From JAIRVZ01 sp031553755 (GTDB lineage Bacteria; Bacteroidota; Bacteroidia; Bacteroidales; Azobacteroidaceae), in contig JAVBKZ010000092.1 of the NCBI GenBank assembly GCA_031553755.1, forward strand, positions 1 through 5,345: a stretch of DNA of 5,345 nucleotides, given 5' to 3'. Positions 1 through 4,028 of this stretch are shown here, piece by piece. The notes beneath the pieces were generated by a model. The model was not told where the DNA came from, did not search any database, and worked only from the letters and a program-made list of their open reading frames with translations. Positions within the stretch are counted from its first letter, which is position 1; every line of letters begins with the position of its first letter. The position numbers were made by a program, and so were the translations under genes.

Positions 1-1
1 T

Positions 2-106
2 ATTCCTTATGGTATATTGTTGAATAAGGAAGGATATATTGTTAACGTTAATTTGGGAGGAGAGTCATTAGGTATACTCTTGCAGAATATGATGAAAAAA
101 AAGTAA
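2..106 (+). CDS. C-terminal fragment of TlpA-like thioredoxin (5' end outside window)
   Basis: This is the last 34 codons of a gene that enters from the left edge, read in frame 2 and ending at TAA 104-106. It begins IPYGILLNKEGYIVNVNL, which matches the cis-proline loop and final strands of the thioredoxin fold in the complete gene at 517-1632 (IPYGVLIDKKGIIRNVNL). About 13 of the first 20 residues are identical, so the two genes are paralogues. Pro at the second visible residue is the expected cis-Pro of the fold. By analogy it is an exported TlpA/AhpC-TSA-type disulfide oxidoreductase, but the CXXC motif and N-terminus lie upstream and cannot be checked. It is followed directly by a terminator, so it probably ends a separate transcription unit. 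Confidence 0.8.
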   Translation: MPYGILLNKEGYIVNVNLGGESLGILLQNMMKKK

Positions 107-147
107 CTATTCAGCCCATGATAAGGGCTGAATAGTTACAAGATTTT
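104..147 (+). terminator. Rho-independent-type terminator overlapping the stop codon
   Basis: There is a perfect 14-bp inverted repeat, TAACTATTCAGCCC (104-117) with GGGCTGAATAGTTA (125-138), and a 7-nt loop. The left arm begins with the TAA stop codon of the upstream gene. T-rich sequence follows (TTTT at 144-147 and TTTTTT at 154-159), although the T-tract does not abut the stem. The arms are complementary, so it could also work for minus-strand transcription, but no convergent gene is present. Confidence 0.75.
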
Positions 148-190
148 AATAAATTTTTTGTGAAATTTCAAGTATAAAAAAAATAAATTC

Positions 191-520
191 ATGAAAAAAT
201 ATGCAGTATTAATATTATTTATATTTTTTTTAATACTACCGGGATTATATTCTTCAAATTCTGTAAGTAATACAAATAATTCCAAACAAGGAGAAATACC
301 CGATTCTACTGAATCAGAATTTATAGATACATTAGCATTATTTATATTGGATGGTAAAGAAATCAATCAAAAAGAAGCTATTCCTTTGATCGTTAATGAA
401 AAAATAACTTGCATTGAAGGTTTAGCGGAATCCCAAGATGCTGTCTTTAATTATGGAGAAAAAGCTCGCTATGGTATTTATATTTTTGTAACTAAAGAAC
501 CTCTAAAAAAAATTAAATGA
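191..520 (+). CDS. Small secreted protein with TonB-plug-like motif
   Basis: A 109-residue protein of unassigned function. Residues 1 to about 22 form a signal peptide: a lysine pair, then a long run of Leu/Ile/Phe, with no lipobox cysteine. The mature part has a Ser/Asn-rich linker (about 21-44). A compact domain follows, with LFILDGKE at 50-57, and YGEKARYGIYIFVTK at 88-102. That pattern (VDGKE, then a YG-x-x-x-x-x-GV-x-x-x-TK ending) is seen in plug domains of Bacteroidota TonB-dependent receptors and in related short plug-like domains. There is no beta-barrel here, so it is not a receptor. The stop overlaps the start of the next gene by 4 bp (ATGA, 517-520), implying translational coupling with the TlpA-like protein. 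No Shine-Dalgarno site is visible; the start is preceded by an A-rich stretch, as is common in the phylum. One cysteine (Cys74) lies in the mature part. Confidence 0.75.
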   Translation: MKKYAVLILFIFFLILPGLYSSNSVSNTNNSKQGEIPDSTESEFIDTLALFILDGKEINQKEAIPLIVNEKITCIEGLAESQDAVFNYGEKARYGIYIFVTKEPLKKIK

Positions 521-1632
521 AAAATCTTATCATTATACTTGTTTTATTAAGCCTCAGTTTTACAACATCTGGTCAACCGGCATATAAAATACAAGGCCGA
601 GCATTTGGACAAAATGGACAACAAGTTATGTTATTTACTTTTAAAAATCAAAAAGTGAATAGTGTTGATACCACCCATATATTTCAAGATACATTTTTAT
701 TTGAAGGTAATAAATTTTCTGATGAATTTGCGGTTATAACCACTGGTAATTATTTGGATACGGTAAAATCTGTAAAATTTATTTTAGAGCCGGGTAGTAT
801 TAATGTTAGGATGGATACGGAAACTTCTGTAACAGGAACTCATCTTAATGATGAATATCAAAACTTTTTAGATGGAAGAACTTCTTATGCAAATATAAAG
901 AATACACTTAAAGAAAAAATAAAATTAAAAGAAAGTATGTCTGATGCTGATTCTGTTATGTACTATAGAAAAGAATTGGGTATATTGGAAATAGGACGTG
1001 AATCAATTATAAAAACTTTCATAGTAGACAATCTGGATAATGCATTGGGAAAAGAATTGTTTCGTTACTACATGAGGAATCTATCTTATGAAGATTTCAT
1101 GGAAATTTATTTTTTATTAGATAAACAAACTCAAAAAGAATCGAAAGTCGTTAAGGTGTTAAAAAAGCAAGAAAGTTCCCAAAAATTGAAAAATAATAAA
1201 TTTCAATTGTTAGGAACAAAATATCAGGATTATACATTAATCACTACCGAAGGAAAAGAAATTAAACTATCTGATTATATAGGAAAAAGCGAATATCTAT
1301 TTATCGATTTTTGGGCATCTTGGTGTGGTCCATGCATTGCGGATATGCCTAATTTGAAAAAAGTTTATGAAAAATATAAAGATATAGGATTGGAAGTTGT
1401 GGGAATATCATTGGATTCGAATGAATCGAATTGGAAGCGAGGATTAAAACGAATTAATGTTCCTTGGAATCAATTATTGATTCCGGTCGACTCTCAAAGC
1501 AAACTAAAAGAGGCGTATCGTTTCAAAGGAATACCTTATGGGGTATTGATAGACAAAAAAGGAATAATAAGAAATGTTAATTTAAATGGAGCTTTGCTTG
1601 ATAATTATTTAGAAAAGTTATTGAAGAAATAA
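517..1632 (+). CDS. Secreted TlpA-family thioredoxin with N-terminal DUF4369-like domain
   Basis: This 371-residue protein is an exported thiol-disulfide oxidoreductase. Residues 1-19 are a signal peptide ending ...TTSG, with Gln20 as the likely mature N-terminus. There is no lipobox, so a soluble periplasmic protein is expected. Residues about 23-120 resemble DUF4369, including LEPGSINV at 90-97 and VTGTHLND at 105-112. A charged, helical linker follows (about 120-230). The thioredoxin domain spans about 230-371, with WASWCGPC ending at residue 273 (Cys270 and Cys273 catalytic) and cis-Pro340 in GIPYG. TlpA relatives usually reduce or shuffle disulfides of exported substrates; the substrate here is not shown by sequence. 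The start overlaps the upstream gene by 4 bp. It is paralogous to the truncated gene at the left edge. A role on the cysteine-rich peptides downstream is inference from position only. Confidence 0.9.
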   Translation: MKNLIIILVLLSLSFTTSGQPAYKIQGRAFGQNGQQVMLFTFKNQKVNSVDTTHIFQDTFLFEGNKFSDEFAVITTGNYLDTVKSVKFILEPGSINVRMDTETSVTGTHLNDEYQNFLDGRTSYANIKNTLKEKIKLKESMSDADSVMYYRKELGILEIGRESIIKTFIVDNLDNALGKELFRYYMRNLSYEDFMEIYFLLDKQTQKESKVVKVLKKQESSQKLKNNKFQLLGTKYQDYTLITTEGKEIKLSDYIGKSEYLFIDFWASWCGPCIADMPNLKKVYEKYKDIGLEVVGISLDSNESNWKRGLKRINVPWNQLLIPVDSQSKLKEAYRFKGIPYGVLIDKKGIIRNVNLNGALLDNYLEKLLKK

Positions 1633-1737
1633 ATCGGTATACAATATATTCTATTGATTAATGGCTATGAATTGCCTGATAACTACAAAATAGAAGATTT
1701 AAGATATTTTACGCATTTAGATGTTAACACTAAATAA
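1633..1737 (+). pseudogene. Decayed C-terminal fragment of a DsbA/VKOR-type thioredoxin gene
   Basis: Directly after the TAA of the preceding gene, the same frame stays open for 34 codons to TAA 1735-1737 and has no usable start. It contains LINGYELPDNYKIEDLRYF and ends in HLDVNTK. A strand reading 'xxINGYxLP' followed by 'YxIEDLxYF' is my recollection of the C-terminus after the cis-Pro of DsbA-like thioredoxin domains, for example those fused to VKOR in Bacteroidota. The residues before it, GIQYILLING, would be GTPTILLING after three codon changes, so the cis-Pro appears lost. Its last 12 codons recur at 3490-3528 with mostly synonymous or conservative differences, which supports a coding origin. 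The family assignment is inference from motif memory; the presence of a coding remnant is better supported. Confidence 0.5.
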
Positions 1738-1762
1738 CTGATATTTCGTTGTAGGGTAATAG

Positions 1763-1785
1763 GTAATAAATAGGCCGTTTATTGT
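1763..1785 (+). promoter_or_regulatory. Conserved leader hairpin upstream of precursor 1
   Basis: GTAATAAA (1763-1770) can pair with TTTATTGT (1778-1785) around the loop TAGGCCG, giving six Watson-Crick pairs plus two G-U pairs. The hairpin ends directly before an ATG at 1786. The same structure sits before ATG 3577, where the T-G pair is a C-G pair, which is consistent with a conserved RNA fold. I see no convincing Bacteroidota -33/-7 promoter in this leader; a TTG at 1748-1750 is the only weak candidate. The function is unknown. Confidence 0.35.
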
Positions 1786-1845
1786 ATGAAGTTACAACCA
1801 AAAATTATTAATTATTTAAAATTTAAAAATCATGAAACAACTTAA
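1786..1845 (+). CDS. Possible upstream mini-ORF overlapping the precursor 1 start
   Basis: ATG 1786 opens a 19-codon frame (starting MKLQPKIINYL) that stops at TAA 1843-1845, overlapping the precursor start at 1832 in another frame. The equivalent frame in repeat copy 2 is fused to precursor 2, where the peptide begins MELQQKIINKL. It could couple translation of the precursor, or it may simply be untranslated leader. No independent evidence of translation is visible. Confidence 0.2.
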   Translation: MKLQPKIINYLKFKNHETT

Positions 1846-2065
1846 AAAATTAAAGTTGAAAGATTTCAGCGAAATGACCGACAGTGAAATGAAATTTGTT
1901 GTTGGAGGGAGTGGCTCTGATTCAAGTGGTACAAATTGTTCTACCACATGTTCAAGTGGAGTTACAATAGAGATAGAAGATTGTATTGGAACATGTACGG
2001 CTGTAGATGGTGTGTCTGTAAAATGTGAGGGAAAGACGCAAACTTTAGAAAAGAAATGTAAATAA
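1832..2065 (+). CDS. GG-leader cysteine-rich peptide precursor 1
   Basis: This 77-residue precursor has a leader (1-26, ending VVGG) and a core (27-77). The leader MKQLKKLKLKDFSEMTDSEM is basic at the N-terminus and has the LKLKDF...EM..VVGG pattern of the Bacteroidales GG natural-product precursor family (TIGR04149-like). Such leaders are normally cut after GG by a C39 peptidase, usually fused to an ABC exporter. The 51-residue core starts SGSDSSG and contains six cysteines (36, 40, 51, 55, 65, 76), including two CxxxC pairs. It is otherwise small and polar, rich in Ser, Thr, Gly and Lys. An even cysteine number in an exported peptide suggests up to three disulfides, though thioether or other modification is also possible. 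ATG 1832 is chosen because it begins the typical leader; tandem TAA stops end the gene. TlpA-like genes flank it. Confidence 0.85.
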   Translation: MKQLKKLKLKDFSEMTDSEMKFVVGGSGSDSSGTNCSTTCSSGVTIEIEDCIGTCTAVDGVSVKCEGKTQTLEKKCK

Positions 2066-2078
2066 TAAGTTTGAATTT

Positions 2079-2183
2079 GGAGTGTGTCAAAATTTTGATT
2101 TTTCATTTGATTATGGTGTCAATTTTTTATATTTAACTTGGTGAGGAATAATTAATTTTAGACACACTCCTTAATTTTTTTTT
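2079..2183 (+). repeat. Long inverted repeat with T9 tract (terminator or MITE-like element)
   Basis: GGAGTGTGTC-AAAATT (2079-2094) is complementary to AATTTTAGACACACTCC (2154-2170), giving 10 plus 6 pairs with one bulged base, around a spacer of about 59 nt. A run of nine T follows at 2175-2183. Stem plus T-run resembles an intrinsic terminator for precursor 1, but the loop is unusually long. The terminal inverted repeats of this 92-bp unit also resemble a miniature transposable element. I find no clear target duplication (flanks ttgaattt and ttaatttt do not match exactly). The next start codon lies only 18 nt beyond the right arm, so the structure falls in that gene's leader. Confidence 0.6.
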
Positions 2184-2188
2184 ATTTT

Positions 2189-3469
2189 ATGAATAGACTA
2201 ATATTTGTAACAATGATGTTTATCGGAGTCAATAATTCTTTTTTGATTGCATCTGAAAAATACACCATTAAATTTAAAAATAAGGTAGCTTTAACAGATA
2301 CCAAATACATCAGTAGAAATATCATTGGTACAGATAAAATAATTGAGTATTCATTTCTTAAAGGATTACCCAATGATGAAATCTTAATTGATACGATTGC
2401 AGTATACTCTGTTTTGTTAAATCCGGACAGAGATGGAGGAGATGAACGAAAATTTTATGTATATGTGGCTTTAGACAAGGAAAGAAAGAACAAATATGTG
2501 GTTGTCGACAGCAATAATAACTTGGATTTTTCGGATGATAAACAATATGTTTTTTCTATGAAAGACTATTCTCTTGATTGGGAAGAAAAATGTATAAAAA
2601 GCTCTGAAGTAGAAGTAAATTTTGTTTCTTGTGATAAAAATGAAGAAAAACCTCTTAAAATAAGTCTATTACTAAGTCCTTTTATGTCTTTTTTTGACGA
2701 AAAATATTATTCTTCAAAAGAAGAATATTTTCTAAATGTGGTGTTTTTAACAAACCAATACGCAACCGGAAATATTGAAATCAATGCTCGAAAATATATT
2801 GTCAACTCAAGTTCATCCAAATTAGATACTTTTGAAAAAAAAATATTAAAAGAGGATTCCAATTTTTATTTTTTCCAAGAAAACGACACCATATTTCCAC
2901 TTTCTTATTGTGTAGGAGATACTGTATCGTTGGATGGAGCATTATTTTATTTACAAAAATCGGATGAAAATCATCTTTACTTAGAATCTTCAGGTTTTTC
3001 ATCAGATAGTTGTTTTGTTGGGAGTAAAATTCCTTGTCTTTATGCGAAATCTTTGTATGGCAATAAAGTTATTTATTTAAATGATTTGATGAAGGATAAG
3101 TATGTATTGTTTGATTTTTGGGGAAGTTGGTGTCGACCCTGTGTAGCGTCATTTCCAAAACTAAATATGTTTTATGAAAAAATAAAAAACAAAAAAGAGT
3201 TTATGATAATTGGAGTTGCACTGGAAAATGAAAAAGATTTGGATAAAACAAAAAACATTTTGAAAGAAAAAAAAATCCCTTGGCTGAATGTGTGGAGTGA
3301 TTGGTCGGATAGGAGATATCCATCATCTATACATGGAAAATTAAAAATAGAACATTATCCCACATACATTATGGTAGACAAGTCCGGTACAATTATCTAT
3401 CGCTCATCAGGCCCATTAAATACTAATTTAGAAGAACTTTTTTACAATATAATTGATAAAATCGAATAA
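2189..3469 (+). CDS. Secreted TlpA-like thioredoxin with divergent N-terminal domain
   Basis: This 426-residue protein has a signal peptide at about 1-22 (hydrophobic run, then IASEK) and no lipobox, so a periplasmic location is likely. Residues about 25-290 form a domain I do not recognise. It includes DSNNNLDFSDD (107-117), an aspartate/asparagine loop like those of Ca-binding or Bacteroidota 'DxNxNxxF' segments. The C-terminal thioredoxin domain (about 280-426) has FWGSWCRPC, with Cys315 and Cys318, and cis-Pro391 in HYPTY. The Gly-Pro of the usual CGPC is Arg-Pro here, which should alter the redox potential. It ends in tandem TAA codons. It lies between the two peptide precursors and may act on their disulfides (inference). 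ATG 2189 is the first start preceding the signal peptide; the leader is A/T-rich and holds no Shine-Dalgarno site. Confidence 0.88.
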   Translation: MNRLIFVTMMFIGVNNSFLIASEKYTIKFKNKVALTDTKYISRNIIGTDKIIEYSFLKGLPNDEILIDTIAVYSVLLNPDRDGGDERKFYVYVALDKERKNKYVVVDSNNNLDFSDDKQYVFSMKDYSLDWEEKCIKSSEVEVNFVSCDKNEEKPLKISLLLSPFMSFFDEKYYSSKEEYFLNVVFLTNQYATGNIEINARKYIVNSSSSKLDTFEKKILKEDSNFYFFQENDTIFPLSYCVGDTVSLDGALFYLQKSDENHLYLESSGFSSDSCFVGSKIPCLYAKSLYGNKVIYLNDLMKDKYVLFDFWGSWCRPCVASFPKLNMFYEKIKNKKEFMIIGVALENEKDLDKTKNILKEKKIPWLNVWSDWSDRRYPSSIHGKLKIEHYPTYIMVDKSGTIIYRSSGPLNTNLEELFYNIIDKIE

Positions 3470-3483
3470 TAATTTGACAATAA

Positions 3484-3528
3484 AAAGGCTTGAGATACTT
3501 TATGAATTTAGAAGTCGATACTAAATAA
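3484..3528 (+). pseudogene. Second remnant of the same decayed gene C-terminus
   Basis: After a stop at 3481-3483 this frame reads KGLRYFMNLEVDTK and stops at TAA 3526-3528. It aligns with the end of the 1633-1737 fragment (LRYFTHLDVNTK, stop). The differences are three silent third-base changes, D/E and N/D exchanges, and two radical changes, a pattern expected of former coding sequence and not of random spacer. Everything 5' of it is gone. The parental gene is not in the window. Confidence 0.45.
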
Positions 3529-3704
3529 CTGTTACTTCGTTGTAGAGTAATAGGCAATAAATAGGCCGTTTATTGTATGGAGTTACAACAAAAAATTATT
3601 AATAAATTAAATTTTAAGATCAAGAAACAACTTATAAAGTTGCAATTAAAGGATTTCAGCGAAATGACCGACAGTGAAATGAAATTTGTTGTTGGAGGAA
3701 GTGG
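3490..3704 (+). repeat. Direct repeat copy 2: gene 3' end, leader and leader-peptide codons
   Basis: This is the 215-bp partner of 1699-1914, colinear with an offset of 1791 up to about position 3615 and 1790 after it, so one base is missing relative to copy 1. The missing base lies between the upstream ATG and the leader peptide and sets which reading frame is open into the precursor. Confidence 0.9.
3554..3576 (+). promoter_or_regulatory. Conserved leader hairpin upstream of precursor 2
   Basis: GCAATAAA (3554-3561) pairs with TTTATTGT (3569-3576) around TAGGCCG: seven Watson-Crick pairs and one terminal G-U. It abuts ATG 3577. Copy 1 keeps the pairing with a U-G in place of C-G. A role in translation control is possible but unproven. 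Confidence 0.35.
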
Positions 3705-3930
3705 AAGTGGTGGAAGCATATTTCCATGGGATTGTGAAGACGATGAAGAGTATAGTGTGTATTATTTAAGATGTATGAAAAAGCAGGAAGGGAGTGGTGT
3801 TAAAGTAGGTGCTTGTGAAGGAATGAAAGAAGGAGACAGATGTGCTTTTGATTATAATGGACGAACGAGTTATGGAAAATGTAGGGCCTATGCTCCTGAC
3901 TTTACACTTCATTGTTCTGATTCAATTTAA
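3577..3930 (+). CDS. GG-leader cysteine-rich peptide precursor 2, with extended N-terminus
   Basis: This 117-residue precursor reads as leader (1-41) and core (42-117). Residues 16-41 match the leader of precursor 1: LKDFSEMTDSEMKFVVGG is identical. The codon equivalent to the precursor 1 start is AAG (3622-3624), so ATG 3577, in what is untranslated leader in copy 1, is the only in-frame ATG ahead of the leader motif. A TTG at 3640 is a weaker alternative that would leave a short leader. The 76-residue core has six cysteines (53, 66, 80, 89, 102, 113), spaced differently from precursor 1, an acidic stretch (CEDDEE) and several aromatic residues; it shows no similarity to core 1. Cleavage after GG by a C39 peptidase and disulfide formation are expected from the leader family but not shown here. 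If the altered start blocks expression, the gene may be silent. Confidence 0.75.
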   Translation: MELQQKIINKLNFKIKKQLIKLQLKDFSEMTDSEMKFVVGGSGSGGSIFPWDCEDDEEYSVYYLRCMKKQEGSGVKVGACEGMKEGDRCAFDYNGRTSYGKCRAYAPDFTLHCSDSI

Positions 3931-3945
3931 ATTGAGGTATTCTAT

Positions 3946-3982
3946 AATGAGGGTGAGTTAAAGTTCATCCTCATTTGAATTT
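3946..3982 (+). terminator. Hairpin terminator after precursor 2
   Basis: AATGAGGGTGA (3946-3956) pairs with TCATCCTCATT (3965-3975), 11 bp with one G-U pair and an 8-nt loop. A modest T-rich tail follows (TTTGAATTTT). It lies 15 nt after the precursor stop and probably ends that transcript, so the following lipoprotein gene would need its own promoter in 3976-4028. I cannot identify one there. Confidence 0.65.
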
Positions 3983-4028
3983 TACCTTAAGAAAAAAATT
4001 ATTAAAAGTCATGTTATACTAATTGAAT

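Larger units (their letters stand above)
1699..1914 (+). repeat. Direct repeat copy 1: gene 3' end, leader and leader-peptide codons
   Basis: This 216-bp segment aligns with 3490-3704 with a single 1-nt gap and about 27 substitutions by hand count, or roughly 87% identity. It covers the last codons of a decayed gene, an untranslated leader, and the start of precursor 1 through GGSG. The final part (1862-1908) is identical over 47 nt to 3652-3698. Similarity stops just after the GG codons, where the two peptide cores diverge. Confidence 0.9.

Noticed and set aside
139..190. Bacteroidota-type promoter (TTTG then TAnnTTTG) before the small secreted protein
   Set aside because: TTTG occurs at 157-160 but no TAnnTTTG is found at the right spacing, so no promoter is called even though the upstream terminator implies one.
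136..366. Minus-strand open frame of about 76 codons
   Set aside because: It overlaps a secreted-protein gene with a clear signal peptide on the + strand and shows no recognisable protein features.
1816..2106. Minus-strand open frame over precursor 1
   Set aside because: It lies antisense to a well-supported precursor gene and shows no domain or start context; its composition mirrors the + strand codons.
2802..3002. Minus-strand open frame inside the second TlpA-like gene
   Set aside because: It is fully contained in a long coding sequence and looks like a chance opening in AT-rich DNA. The same applies to minus-strand frames at 2182-2373 and 4489-4740.
3484..3704. CRISPR or integron-like repeat array
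   Set aside because: There are only two copies, they are about 1.8 kb apart with whole genes between them, and they include coding sequence; no recombinase or cas gene is visible.
3922..3935. 14-bp perfect palindrome TCAATTTAAATTGA across the precursor 2 stop
   Set aside because: It has no loop, is entirely A/T-rich in the centre and includes codons and the stop; an operator role cannot be supported by one copy.
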